From Alloascoidea africana (Eukaryota > Ascomycota > Alloascoideomycetes > Alloascoideales > Alloascoideaceae): a DNA stretch of 64,000 bases. Positions 10,951-21,785 of this stretch are shown in pieces. The stretch's first letter is position 1, and each line of letters starts with the position of its first letter. The position numbers and the translations under genes were made by a program. A model generated the notes under the pieces. The model saw only the letters and a list, made by a program, of their open reading frames with translations. It was not told where the DNA came from and searched no databases. The DNA is taken from positions 1 through 64,000 of the forward strand of contig JAKTTT010000077.1 in the NCBI GenBank assembly GCA_030581615.1. The letters are read 5' to 3'.

Positions 10951-12350
10951 TTATGGTGAAAAAGATTGTGTCCTGACAAGTTTGGCATAATTTATCATAA
11001 TCTGCAAATTATTTTTTTATCTTCGTGCACTGTGTTCGTTCTACATAAAAATTATATACACATGGAAAAACTGTTGAAGCTCATGGTTTTTTGTCTTTTT
11101 TAATGTTCAGTAATTAATGCAACTGATTGCTCTGTGGTTTTTGGCCTGTTTATGCTTTGCACGGAAAGCCTTGTAAACCACCAACCTTAGCAAAAAGTTT
11201 GATATAAATAAAAACAATAGTAATAACTAATAAAAAAGGGATGCGTATTTGTCGATAGGGAAATATACATCTGTAGATTTGTAGAAATGGCGAGACTGGG
11301 CCACGGTTCAAAAATAATCGCCCTTGATGCGTTTTTTCTACCGGTTCACCACGCATCGTGATTTTCTGATGATTTCACAAATACATAAATGGGAAAAAGC
11401 TAGTCCACACACAATAAGGGGCCGTGCAAGTTGACTCCTGGGCCTCGGCTCCCCGATAAGAAATACTTATAAATAGCTGGAACAGGCATTGTTGAACAAT
11501 TATTTATCGTATATCTTCCTACTGCAGTTCGATTGAAATGCTCAAGCTCGTTCTCTCCCATCCGTCAATAGCATACAAGAAACACGACATCTGGCTTGGC
11601 TGTGTAAAACCGCGTTAGAATCCTTGCTTCTTAGCTGTTTGCGAACGGGTATTCTGTAATAACCAGCGCGGGGAACCCGATGTAGAGAAACAGATTTAAA
11701 AATGGCTGAAAAGTGTAAAGAAAACCACCTTTAGACAGTTTGTTCCAGAAATTGCATTTCCCGCTTAGCCACAAAGTGGACCGGTTAAACAGAATGAGCA
11801 CAAATGCGACGATCAAAATCACGGCCGATTCTTTGGATGCAAAATACAAGGCAATTCCATGATGACTTGTAGATTTCTTTCAAATGATGAAGAAACGGCC
11901 TTGTAGCGCCAGCTAACTCCACGAATAATACGTCGAAAGCCTCACAAAGCCAAATGCCAATAAACTAGCCCCTCTGCAAGCGAAACCCTAAAGATAGACA
12001 GAAAACGTCTTTTATACATCATCGCCAGGGATGTTTTCAAAAGAAAACCAAAAAAAAAAAATCCGCTTGACAAAGACTGATGAAGCAAAATGTTCAATAC
12101 TTTTCACCTTCTACTTTGGTGATTTTCTATTGAATATTGCTCTAAAGTGTAGAAATCACATCCACCCGCTGCCAAAAGCTCTTTCCCACCTGGAATGGCG
12201 CTTTACCCAAAACTTTAGTTTAACTTTGATTATTTTAGCGTCATTTATGAGATCTAGAGAGCCAGGTGGTACAGACAAATTGTATAAAAAGTCTGTCCTG
12301 ACAGCCGTCTTATTTTCCCCAGACCTATCTGATCTCTAGCTTAATCATCA
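10951..12350. other. Intergenic region, 1.4 kb
   Basis: AT-rich sequence with T- and A-runs. Short frames such as 11631-11849 (-) and 12031-12339 (+) have no family resemblance and odd composition. I see no RNA gene or repeat. Confidence 0.55.
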
Positions 12351-12995
12351 ATGTCATCAAATATCGTCCAGCTGCAAATCGCTCTCGAAAAGTTTCATAC
12401 TACTGCTTTAAGATTCTCTCAAGAATGTCTTGCCGAAGAAAAAAAGGGAAATCAAGAGGAAACAAACAAGGCATGGCTCAGATTGAGTGAACTTCTGGAT
12501 GCTAATTTCAGTATGATCCATACGCTTTCCGGAACAGATCTGAAATCCTTATCTCCCGAAGCGCTTGAAGAGAAGTATAGGCCAATGCTGAAGGATATAA
12601 ATGATCTCGACAAATTAGCAGAATCTACGCTTAACAAGATGAAAGAGAATTCAGCAGTCGGGGGTGTTAAACTAGAAACATACTCCAGCCATTACGATCA
12701 GTTCCATCCTTTCCCTTCTCCCAGTTATCATCCGGATTCTCTTCCAAATAAGAACAGACCCGTTTCAGTGAAAGCTACCCCAAAACATTCACCTCTGGGT
12801 TCGCGTCAGTCTTCGTCGACTAAACTTCACGAGCATTTCCACTCTCATGGAGGCTCTAGAAACCATTCCTCATCCAATCTTGCGCAGTATGCAACCAAAT
12901 CAAAGCACTTTGTAAACGATCTGATGACAAGACTCAGCAAAGAGAAGCCTACTACTTCTCCACCAGCCACAAGTGAATCCTCATCTCCAAATTAA
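12351..12995 (+). CDS. Small protein with an N-terminal helical (MIT-like) domain and disordered tail
   Basis: A 214-residue single-exon gene that I do not recognise. Residues 1-105 form amphipathic helices (VQLQIALEKFHTTALRFSQE, then TNKAWLRLSELLDANFSMI, then a third helix ending KLAESTLNKMKE), resembling the three-helix MIT fold of trafficking and autophagy proteins such as Vps4 or Atg38. The remaining half is Ser/Pro/His-rich and disordered (KHSPLGSRQSSSTKLHEHFH), with likely phosphorylation sites, and ends in TSESSSPN. The balanced composition and clean frame argue for a real gene. The MIT reading is a guess from helix pattern only. It lies upstream of RPL2 on the same strand, with 0.5 kb between. 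Confidence 0.7.
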   Translation: MSSNIVQLQIALEKFHTTALRFSQECLAEEKKGNQEETNKAWLRLSELLDANFSMIHTLSGTDLKSLSPEALEEKYRPMLKDINDLDKLAESTLNKMKENSAVGGVKLETYSSHYDQFHPFPSPSYHPDSLPNKNRPVSVKATPKHSPLGSRQSSSTKLHEHFHSHGGSRNHSSSNLAQYATKSKHFVNDLMTRLSKEKPTTSPPATSESSSPN

Positions 12996-13502
12996 GGAGG
13001 AGGCCTGGATCTGTGCTGGCTTAAATCTCTCAATCCTTCTAATGATTCCTTGTACTTTCATCTATACTTTAAATTTTACCAAAATGTTACTGCCCTTAGA
13101 AGGTCGTTAAATAATAATCTGATACTGTCGACCTGGTCGAGTTTTCTAATCTGTGGCAGTCCAAAGTCCACACCTTTACACAAGAAAATTACAAGCAACT
13201 TGTCCTTTACCACTCCAAAATCCTGACCAAGACATTGTCCCACTCCAGTAGACAACCTTGAGATGGTTCAAGTGGTTTCCGTCGCCTGATGTTCACACAT
13301 CGAGATGGGTGTAAAGTTGTTAACACACACAAACGCATACAATAGTAGGGCTTGGCCCTAAGGGTATTTTTGAACAGCCTTTTAGGACTTGTATGCCTGC
13401 GATTTCCGTTTTGGGATTTGTCAGAAACCGCTGTACCCACTCAAAACTGACCTGCAACCAAAAGCCCTCTCTCGAATATCAGCAACAAGATCAAGAACCG
13501 CG
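12996..13502. other. RPL2 promoter region with a Rap1-like site
   Basis: About 0.5 kb upstream of RPL2. On the minus strand ACACCCATC is read at 13312-13304, close to the Rap1 consensus that drives many yeast ribosomal-protein genes. It is about 190 bp from the start codon. Its function is inferred. Confidence 0.4.
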
Positions 13503-14359
13503 ATGGGTATGTTTGAAAAGAAAACAACACACTATACACGTTTTCGAAATTAATGAATGATCGATTCTAATATATCAATGCTTTTTTTTGTTCTTAAGGT
13601 CGTGTTATTAGAAATCAGAGAAAGGGTGCAGGCTCAATCTTCACCTCCCACACCAGGCTCCGAAAAGGTGCTGCAAAGCTGAGAAGTCTCGACTACGCTG
13701 AACGTCATGGTTATATCCGCGGAGTAGTTAAGCAAATTGTTCACGACCCTGGCAGAGGTGCCCCATTAGCCAAAGTTGTTTTCCGCGACCCTTACAGATA
13801 CAAGCTCCGAGAAGAAACCTTCATCGCAAACGAGGGTGTCTACACTGGACAATTCATCTATGCTGGAAAGAAGGCAAGCTTGAACGTTGGCAACATCTTG
13901 CCCCTCGGCGCTGTTCCAGAAGGTACCATTCTTACCAATGTTGAAGAAAGAGCTGGAGATCGTGGTGCCCTAGGAAGAACCTCTGGTAACTACGTTACAG
14001 TTATTGGACACAATTTGGACGAAGGAAAGACCCGTGTTAAGCTCCCATCTGGTGCCAAGAAGATTGTCTCTTCAAACGCAAGAGGTGTTATTGGCGTTGT
14101 CGCAGGAGGTGGTCGTATTGATAAGCCATTGTTGAAAGCTGGCCGTGCATTCCACAAGTACAAGGTCAAGAGAAACTCATGGCCCAAGACTCGTGGTGTT
14201 GCTATGAATCCAGTTGACCATCCTCATGGTGGTGGTAACCATCAACATATCGGTAAGGCCTCTACTATAAGCAGAGGCGCTGTCCCCGGTCAAAAGGCCG
14301 GTCTCATTGCTGCCAGAAGAACAGGTCTGCTTAGAGGTACGCAGAAGACCAAGGATTAA
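13503..14359 (+). CDS. RPL2: Ribosomal protein uL2 (60S subunit, Rpl2)
   Basis: Large-subunit protein near the peptidyl-transferase centre. Exon 1 is only ATGG (13503-13506) and exon 2 is 13599-14359, giving exactly 254 residues, the length of S. cerevisiae Rpl2. The 92-bp intron has a GTATGT donor and an AAG acceptor, with a CTAAT-like branch site. It sits at the same place as in S. cerevisiae RPL2A, after the first base of codon 2. The spliced start reads [16 protein letters not shown]. Near the C-terminus the universal uL2 motif [13 protein letters not shown] is intact, including the histidine important for peptide-bond formation. CTG at 14327-14329 encodes the conserved Leu of RTGLLRG. 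Codon use is strongly biased, as expected for a highly expressed gene. MET10 follows in convergent orientation after 231 bp. Confidence 0.98.
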
Positions 14360-14590
14360 ATCTAGAACCATAACCAATGCCACCTTTATAAATACAAAAT
14401 TTACTGTCATGTATTCGTATAATTTAATCGTCTTTTACGTTTCCCCCGAATGTTGCCATGCGAGGCAATATAGTGTAGCGGTTACAGACGCCCTCATGCT
14501 GAGCACCGAGAAAAGTTGAACTCCTACTAGTTTGACTAATATCAAATGACATTGAACAGTCTATATGCTGAAATACATTCTAGCTTCTAT

Positions 14591-17500
14591 CTAATAAACC
14601 TCCAGAATATACCTCTCAGCCTCTTTGAGAGCCTCGATTTCCTTAGCCGTGTCAACAGAGACATTTCTTTCCTTGGCCTCAGTTTGAATAATATCTGAAA
14701 GAACCTGTGTAATGTCGGGAACTGGCCAAGTAGGTCCACATAGGTAAAAAGAGCCATTCTTCTTAACAAATGCATCAACTAGTTTGTCCATGGATTGTCG
14801 AATTCTATCTTGAATGTAAATCTTTTGAGGTTGGTCTCTTGAAAAAGCGGCACCAATGTGGGTAATGATTCCAGCATCTTTATAAGCCTCCCAGATTTCT
14901 CCATAAAGGTATTCCTCTTTTCGGTGACGGGCTCCCAGGTATAAGAAAACTTCGCCAATTTCATGTCCCTGTTGCTTTTGCCATAGCTTCTCTTCGCAGA
15001 AAGCCTTAAATGGTGCAAGACCTGTTCCCAGTCCACTCATAATGATAGGCGCAGTTGTAGAAGTTGGAAGTTTCATAACAGAGGGTTTTACCGATACCAC
15101 CAATTCCTGACCAACCTTCAATTCAGACAGATATTTTGAACAGTGTCCAAATCTTTGTCTACCTTGGGAATCGACCCAATCGACAACAACAATGAGCAGA
15201 TGCACGGCATTTGAATGCATCTTTTGTGAAGATGCTATAGAGTATTCTCGACGTTTCAAAGGCGCAATAAGAGTTACCAAATCCTGAGAACTAGGCCTTG
15301 CAGATTTGAACTTTGCAAAAATGTCTGCATATGTTAAAAACTCAACTTCTTGGAGTTTCTTCAAATCTTCTGCGCCTTCAGCCGTGCTCAGCCTTTCAAG
15401 TGCTTTCTTCTCGGATTCATCTGTAGCGAATTTTGCCAATGATTCGTAGAAACGTTTAGGAGGCTTGCCGAATACATCCAAAGTTTCTAAAAGAGTGTGG
15501 TATACTGTTCGGCTTTCCAATACTTCCGAGTCATCCTTGGAAGGGATCGTTACAACATCGTTTGCATTCAAACCATAGAATTTGATAAAATCTTGAACGC
15601 CCTTTTCGCTGTTTCGACCATGGATACCCAAAGCTTCTCCAATCTCATATTTCAAACCAGTGCCAGTGGTATCAAACTCGATATGGAAAATGTTTCTATC
15701 ATAATAATCAGGCGTAACACGGCGATTCTCTTTGACCTTCACAACAAAGTTCTTAACTGGGAGATCAGGTCTAAGGTCTTTCTCAACCCCAAATGCCTCT
15801 TGGAATGCCAACTTCTTAGCGGTCAGAATCCAAGGGTCAACCTCAGCCAAAGCAGGCTCGGGAATAGTCTTATCAATAAACCCAAAAGCTCTAGGAACTG
15901 CATGTGCAAGCAGTACTTGACTTTCTTGTTCCTCCTGCTGTTCATTAGCCTCTGTTTCTGCCTCTGCGTCTGCCTCTCCCTCGGCGTTGACTTCAACTTC
16001 AGCTTGCTCAGCCCAGGAATCCGGAATATCCACTTTCTTGAGAGCATTTTCCACAACTTTGTGTCCAAGAGTAACCAAAATGGAAGCAACCAATTCTATA
16101 TCGTCCCCATTGGCCAGCCAGACTTTATGGGCAATAGTCTCGCCTAATTCAGGTCTAATGACATTCCAAAAGGCAATTTGTTCCACAATACTTTCAGTCT
16201 TTCCCCCAGTTTCAGGATGCTCTCCAATAGCATCATGATGAAGCAAATAAAGTGTAATATTCTTCTCAGCAGCTGCTTGCTTAAAGCTTGTTGGCAATTT
16301 TTCATCGGCTTCTTCTGGATTGAAAGGAACTGTCAATAGTACAGAAGCCCCCACCTTTGCATTTTTCAACACATCGAATTCGGATAAAATCTTGATTGAA
16401 GAAACAACAACGATATTTGCATTTTCCACCGGAAGAGAGGGCGTAGGGATGGGTTTGCCTTGTGAAATTTGAATCTCTGATTGAACCGTGCCTACCAAGG
16501 CAACGTTATCAAACGTGGTTGTATAATCAATATTGAGGCTACTGTTATCCAAAGACAAAGTATGAGCCAACTTGCTTGGAACATCAATGGTTTTACGTTC
16601 ATCGTCAATGCTCCAAAAGACAAAACTTTGACTACTTGCAGTTGTCGTATTTGTAATATTATGTTCTGGTGAGAACAGTTCAACCAGATCAGAAAATGCA
16701 AATGATCCATTCCTACTATATTTGTGCTCAACAATGGCAGGAATAGTTCTCAAATCAAAGCCTTGTGTCAACAGAATAGCTGCTGTAACGTCGGTGAAGA
16801 GCGAGGAATGAGCAGCAGAGTCAACGACCTCATACTCTGATCCAACCTGTCCAAGAACAATAACCTTCTTCACTGTGGAAGGGAGAAGTGCTGCAAATTC
16901 GCTTTCGATAAACGGAAAGTATATGCGTACAGATACTGCACCAACTTTGTTACCTATGGCAGCGAGCTTGGTTACAACTTGGGTTGCAAGAGTAGATTCC
17001 GCTGAACCAAAAGAGACAATAACCGTCTCAGCTTGCGCATGTCCAGAATACTCGAAGGGTTTGTAGTTTGTTTTAAATTCCTTGTTAACGGCATCTAGTA
17101 CGGCAAGAGTCTGGAGCTGCGGGTTTTGGATATTCTTAAACTCATCAACTTGGCCAATCAAGCTTTGGTATCCATCAGACACTAATCCGGGATGAACAAT
17201 GTTCGAAACAGTAGCGCTTTCTCTATAGTAGCTTGCACCATCATAAACTTGTACAACCGGGGAAATTTGAGACAAAACAGACGAGAAAACAGACATATGT
17301 TGGGCCTCATTAAACGATGAAGAGAGTACCAATTTCAACCCAAGATCCCGAGAAATATTTATAGGGTTAACATAGTCGGTAACCAGTGATTGAGATTTTT
17401 GGTCATAATCAATAGCACCAAGGACAAAGTGTAACGGGACTGGATTTCCAGTCGCAGGCAAATACTGTGATAAGGTAGGCTTAAAATACTTCAACACGGA

Positions 17501-17881
17501 AGATACCCCAAGGATTGGTGTGGCTAAAGAGGAAGGTTCTTTGATGCTCTCAAGATATCCAAGTACACTTGAGCCGGCACCGACCCGAGTTTCCAGCGTT
17601 GTAAAGTCGGGAATAACGCCTGTTGGATTCTTTATATCAAATTTTTTCCAGGACGAAATGGCGTTCCCGATCTCAAATGTTTCACTATCATACGCAAAAA
17701 TATGGCTAGCGATCGAGTACAACGCCTGTTCAACGAGCGTTTGACCAGTTAGAATTGTGGTGCCAAAAACAGAGTTAACATCTCCTGGGATTCCAAAAGG
17801 GAAAGGCAAGGAGGGTGCGGAGCTCGATTTTATCGTCGCCGGTGAAATCGATCTCGATCTCTCTTCAATAGACGGGGCCAT
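14591..17881 (-). CDS. MET10: Sulfite reductase (NADPH) flavoprotein alpha subunit
   Basis: Flavoprotein subunit that passes electrons from NADPH to the Met5-type beta subunit in assimilatory sulfate reduction (sulfite to sulfide). The protein has 1096 residues (S. cerevisiae Met10: 1035). The order of parts fits: an N-terminal pyruvate:ferredoxin-oxidoreductase-like region, a linker with an acidic Glu/Ala repeat (AEGEADAEAETEANEQQEEQ), then the cytochrome-P450-reductase-like FAD and NADPH modules. Visible motifs are RREYSIASS (FAD), GLGTGLAPFKAFCEEKLW (NADPH pyrophosphate), LYLGARHRKEEYLYGE and FYLCGPTWPVPDI. I chose the ATG at 17881, which gives MAPSIEERSRS; the open frame continues upstream, but only from a TTG. 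A 15-bp palindrome lies in the divergent promoter shared with GVP36. Confidence 0.96.
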   Translation of the reverse strand: MAPSIEERSRSISPATIKSSSAPSLPFPFGIPGDVNSVFGTTILTGQTLVEQALYSIASHIFAYDSETFEIGNAISSWKKFDIKNPTGVIPDFTTLETRVGAGSSVLGYLESIKEPSSLATPILGVSSVLKYFKPTLSQYLPATGNPVPLHFVLGAIDYDQKSQSLVTDYVNPINISRDLGLKLVLSSSFNEAQHMSVFSSVLSQISPVVQVYDGASYYRESATVSNIVHPGLVSDGYQSLIGQVDEFKNIQNPQLQTLAVLDAVNKEFKTNYKPFEYSGHAQAETVIVSFGSAESTLATQVVTKLAAIGNKVGAVSVRIYFPFIESEFAALLPSTVKKVIVLGQVGSEYEVVDSAAHSSLFTDVTAAILLTQGFDLRTIPAIVEHKYSRNGSFAFSDLVELFSPEHNITNTTTASSQSFVFWSIDDERKTIDVPSKLAHTLSLDNSSLNIDYTTTFDNVALVGTVQSEIQISQGKPIPTPSLPVENANIVVVSSIKILSEFDVLKNAKVGASVLLTVPFNPEEADEKLPTSFKQAAAEKNITLYLLHHDAIGEHPETGGKTESIVEQIAFWNVIRPELGETIAHKVWLANGDDIELVASILVTLGHKVVENALKKVDIPDSWAEQAEVEVNAEGEADAEAETEANEQQEEQESQVLLAHAVPRAFGFIDKTIPEPALAEVDPWILTAKKLAFQEAFGVEKDLRPDLPVKNFVVKVKENRRVTPDYYDRNIFHIEFDTTGTGLKYEIGEALGIHGRNSEKGVQDFIKFYGLNANDVVTIPSKDDSEVLESRTVYHTLLETLDVFGKPPKRFYESLAKFATDESEKKALERLSTAEGAEDLKKLQEVEFLTYADIFAKFKSARPSSQDLVTLIAPLKRREYSIASSQKMHSNAVHLLIVVVDWVDSQGRQRFGHCSKYLSELKVGQELVVSVKPSVMKLPTSTTAPIIMSGLGTGLAPFKAFCEEKLWQKQQGHEIGEVFLYLGARHRKEEYLYGEIWEAYKDAGIITHIGAAFSRDQPQKIYIQDRIRQSMDKLVDAFVKKNGSFYLCGPTWPVPDITQVLSDIIQTEAKERNVSVDTAKEIEALKEAERYILEVY

Positions 17882-18456
17882 TTTCAGTCTGTACTGGTGC
17901 TTGATTAGTCGCAAATCCAATCGCTTTGAAGACCGATTTTATATCTCTTACCTTGGTCTGGATCTTCTTGCAAGTTTCCCAAGGTGTGTCTATAGTGAAC
18001 GGGGAAGAGGAAAAAATGCTTTTTATATTTCAACAGGCATAGACCGGTGTGGCGGCCGAGGCTGGTGCAAATTGGAGGTGTGGCGTAGCCATGGAGATAC
18101 ATAAAGTGGGTCTTCTCATCTTGAGCGGGTGCTTTCATAGTTAAAAAAGCATATATTTGGGCCCGTCGAGTTCGGGTCATTTGCGTTTTGTAGATATTGT
18201 GCCATGTCACATGGCATGGCGAGTGAGGCTTTTCCCTACAGTTTGTGCTTAAAACTTACGGGCCTCGAATAAGCAGGAACTAAGCACATCACAGGGTGTA
18301 CGGGTGTACTGAAGACATGCCATCGCAAAACATCTGTAAGGCATCAGCATATGATGATTAGTTCTTTACACATTGTTCCCTTATTTTTCCATTTTTGGGT
18401 GCAAGAGAACTATCTAAACTTTTTTCAGCATTCGCATTGTCAAGGAGCATTATAGA
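17882..18456. promoter_or_regulatory. Divergent promoter region of MET10 and GVP36
   Basis: This 575-bp region separates two divergent genes. It contains the palindrome GCCATGTCACATGGC (18201-18215), about 320 bp from the MET10 start. I found no exact CACGTG Cbf1 site, the usual MET-gene element, but TCACATG inside the palindrome is a one-base variant of TCACGTG. Whether it binds such a factor is inference. Confidence 0.45.
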
Positions 18457-19708
18457 ATGGCATTTCGTGACATTGGCAAAAGCTTCCAAACCTTCTCTGA
18501 GAGAGTACAAGGCGTTGCAAACAATGTGCCAGAGGGCATAAACGGTGGCATTAGAGAAATCCAAGATACATTTAGTCCTTTGGCTAAAAGAACAACCTTT
18601 CTAATTCAAGAGAAACTAGGCAAAGTTGATGATCTGGTAAGCTTGGCTATCTTATTGTTACTTTCTGTAACCAGGAGGGAAGCGAATAGACTAACGCTTA
18701 CTGACGTGTACGCATCAAGAGCCAACTTCCACCAGAATATTTGCAGTTAGAAAAGTCGGTCGACAAGATCAAAATCGCCTACAAGAATTTAGTTGGAGTG
18801 ACGTAAGCGTTAGAATCTGGTCCTTATGATTGCAACTAAATCCAGTTTCTAACAATTTATCAGATCTGTTTATGGCATTGAGGGCTACGATTACCCCACA
18901 ACTTTGGTAGGCTTGCATCCCAATTTATCTAAAATATCGGGATGGTATACTAATGGACATGTAGCGTGAAAATTGGAATGACTTTTCTAAAACAATCGCT
19001 GGAAAGTTATCACTTCCTAAGCCAAATCTGGCCTCCTCAGCTCCGGCGCCTGAAGATTCACAAGCAAAAGTATCAGGAGAGTCTTTAGAGCCACCCAAAA
19101 TTTCGGAGACCCATATAATTGAGAAAGAGCACAAGACCTTGAATTATGCAATTGGGAGGGCGTCTAAGGCAGCAAGGGATGTTACTGAAACAGATTTACG
19201 CTTTTTCTCTGAAGCTCTGGATAACCTGGCATCTACTGAAGATTCAATAGGAAAAGCGCGCCTATTACAAGATCATATCATTACTACCAGTTTCAACCAG
19301 CAAATACATGAAAATCTCACAATCTCACTCAATGATGTGAACGCTAAAAGGAAAAGGGTTGAAAATGCTCGAGTTGACCTTGACACCATTCGTTTCCATT
19401 ATAAGAACACAAAACCTGATAAGCAGGATGCTCTAAGATTGGAGCTTGAAACAGCAGAGGATGAATTGATTGCCGCCACTGCCATTTCCACAGAGTCCAT
19501 GAAAAGGTTTGTCAACCCGGCTGAGAACATTAATCTTTTAACTTTGTTGGTAGAAGCCCAATTGAATTATCACAAGAGTGCTGTGGAGTCTTTAGTTGAG
19601 CTACACTCTAAATATCAGGACTTGAAAGAAAAATCCGTTAAGCAACTGGAAGAGGAGGAGGAGGAAAAGCCAAAGGATCCTCCAGCAGATGTTGACCAGA
19701 ACTCTTAA
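18457..19708 (+). CDS. GVP36: Gvp36-type BAR-domain protein
   Basis: BAR-domain membrane-curving protein of Golgi and late secretory vesicles. Four exons, 18457-18636, 18720-18802, 18864-18906 and 18965-19708, give 349 residues (S. cerevisiae Gvp36: 326). The three introns start GTAAGC, GTAAGC and GTAGGC, and each has an ACTAAC, CTAAC or TACTAAT branch site shortly before its AG. The joined reading LPPEYLQLEKSVDKIKIAYK, then VYGIEGYDYPTTL, then KTLNYAIGRASKAARD follows S. cerevisiae Gvp36 (LPREYTELEDKVDTIKL, YENGSYDYPKY, KTLNYALSKVA), which confirms the exon joins. The body is long coiled-coil helices and the tail is acidic (EEEEEKPKDPP). Three introns in one gene is unusual for a budding yeast. 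The gene converges on the Ctr gene. Confidence 0.93.
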
Positions 19709-19982
19709 ATCTTTCCCCTCCAGTTTATATCAATAATGTTAAGCTTAATTTTCTGAAAAGCAACTAGTTTCATCTTGCCAGTATGAGATATAGAATTATA
19801 ATGAGAATTAAAGAGTATGTATGGCAACCGTCTTACTTCTTCTGAGCAGTGGAAGCTCGTTATTGTTAGCTCTACTCTAGAAAAAAGAAAAATGTCCAGC
19901 CAAATTGCATTAGAGGCGGCGTATCAGGAGATGAGTGTCTTCAAGAGCTTGTGTCCATAGTTATTAAAAAAGGTGTTAAATC

Positions 19983-20777
19983 TCAACAATTAAGAGATCC
20001 GTTAAGACGAAATCCTCTTTCAATACGAGAAAAGAAGGATCGTCCAAAAGCAATTCCTAGGACAACTGCAAAAAAATAAGGAATAGACTGTGTCATTACA
20101 GCCAGCATAAGAATGTAACCAAACATAGCGCTCAATAAATTGATCACAAATCTAGCAGCTTCGCGTTTAAACATAAAAACGTCGTAAAACGCGCCTCCTG
20201 ATCTTAGATATTGGTCGTGACGCTGTTGTGCTTGCTCCGCGAAAGTCTTGTCATCTGTCATAGTATTAGTCCTTGCACTTTCATTATCACCGTTAAAATA
20301 CCCAGGCTGATTGCTAGGAGGTTGCCAAACCACTTGTTCTAGATAAAGCAATAAAACACTGAAGCTTGTGTAAAGGAAGGCAACAGCGAATAACAAAACA
20401 CATATGCCAAAACATGTTTGGCCATTTTTGGCAGACAGCTTCTCAAATACAACAGGGATGGATTTGTAGTTTTTCGATAACCAGTTATTCATGTTGGGGG
20501 AATCGCTTATCATAGATGAACTGTTCATGCCAGTACCCATTGGAGCTGAATAAGATACCGAATCTTCACTTCCGCCGTCAGATTCCTCCCCAGAACTCAT
20601 GTCCATATTTGTTCCTTGGTCTACAGAATGTGACGGTGTAGATGATGCCAATGAGGTTGTAACAGTCTTTGCTACAAATGTGTAGATTGTCGATTTTGGT
20701 AAAGTTGTAGACGTTGTCGGTATTGAGCTGGAGATGGAGTTTTCCACTCCCAGATCAAAATCCATCAAATTTAGCAT
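19983..20777 (-). CDS. Ctr-family copper transporter
   Basis: Copper (Cu+) transporter of 264 residues. Ctr proteins form trimers with three membrane helices each. Here the long N-terminus (about 125 residues) is Ser/Thr-rich and holds scattered Met pairs (NMDMSSGEE, MGTGMNSSSM, NMNNW), the usual outside copper ligands. TM1 is about TCFGICVLLFAVAFLYTSFS. A loop of about 75 residues follows. TM2 carries the motif FGYILMLAVMTQSIPYF (M-x3-M), and TM3 carries GIAFGRSFF, a GxxxG-type packing motif that reads G-x3-G here. Residues before TM1 (SIPVVFEKLSAKNG) match the amphipathic segment of Ctr2 and Ctr3. I cannot tell whether it is a plasma-membrane or vacuolar member. It has a single exon with the start at the first ATG. 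Confidence 0.87.
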   Translation of the reverse strand: MLNLMDFDLGVENSISSSIPTTSTTLPKSTIYTFVAKTVTTSLASSTPSHSVDQGTNMDMSSGEESDGGSEDSVSYSAPMGTGMNSSSMISDSPNMNNWLSKNYKSIPVVFEKLSAKNGQTCFGICVLLFAVAFLYTSFSVLLLYLEQVVWQPPSNQPGYFNGDNESARTNTMTDDKTFAEQAQQRHDQYLRSGGAFYDVFMFKREAARFVINLLSAMFGYILMLAVMTQSIPYFFAVVLGIAFGRSFFSRIERGFRLNGSLNC

Positions 20778-21785
20778 CTTGAATTACTTTATTCGTATTA
20801 AAGTATTATTAAAAGAGGGTCAGTATGTCTGCAACTAAAGAACTAGAGGTTTAGAATTGAACCTTGACTTTACCAGAAGTCAAGCACAGTTGATGGCGAG
20901 TTCAAAAATGTGCAGCAGATGAAGGCAAAAAGAAAACAGGAAAAGCAAACTAAAACCAACAAAATAAAGCGTCTGTTTTTTAAACAAGGGCACTTGGTCA
21001 TTCCTTTTTTTAGAGCTTCTAGACATGATGTCGAGTTGTTCCAGATGCATCCTCTACTTTCGCTTTTTTCAAAACGCAACACCACCAAGGCATCCGAGTG
21101 TTAAGTAATTGCCTGGAAATAATAAAAGCAGGTCCTCTCTTGGATCTTTAATTCTAACTGCCATAATATGCTCATCAGTTCACCTTTCTCATTTTCTAGA
21201 GTTGCTTTCGCTTGAGTTTGAACTGTTTTCCTTATCTCTAGCTTTGATCATTCTCTAGTTAATCCCAGTCCCAATTGCAGTTCAAGTTTAAAATAACATA
21301 GCGTCAGGAATGCTTTAAATGTCAATGACTTGCAAGGACTGTTCCTATTTGTTTTTTTTTTGTTAACGGTCGTAGCGTCCTAGACACCACAGCAATTCTC
21401 TGAAGGCACGAATCAGGTTCTTTTATAAATTGACCCGCTGTTTATTGATCTACTCAAGCCATGGAAACATGTTTGCAAATATTCTATTCTCATTTATTTT
21501 TTTCACGCCTTCTCCAGGTTTTCTTGCATGTCCATCTACACCAATACCTCTCACCGTTATGCTAGAAACTGTTTCAAGACTAACCCTATTCTTTGGCTAA
21601 ATCAGTTTAATTAATCAACTTTCTCATTTTGATAGAATAAAATAGTTTTGCTCCGAAATCACTTTCGGTAGCTTTCAACAGAAAACATGATAAAGTTTAT
21701 AAACTATAGCAACTCTTAAAATCTAATACAAGTTCTTCAGTTACTCTGGTACTCATACAAAATCTTGTAGGCAATACATACAAGC
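20778..21785. other. Intergenic region, Ctr promoter and TOP1 3' side
   Basis: About 1 kb holding the Ctr gene promoter and the TOP1 3' untranslated region. No TTTGCTC-type copper-response element was spotted. Short frames at 20870-21104 on both strands are not convincing. Nothing else was seen. Confidence 0.55.

Noticed and set aside
14471-14532. tRNA-like sequence downstream of RPL2 (TAGTGTAGCGGTTA resembles an A box)
   Set aside because: The expected B box is poor (AGTTGAACTCC lacks the invariant TTCGA order), no anticodon stem of five pairs forms, and the acceptor arms do not pair.
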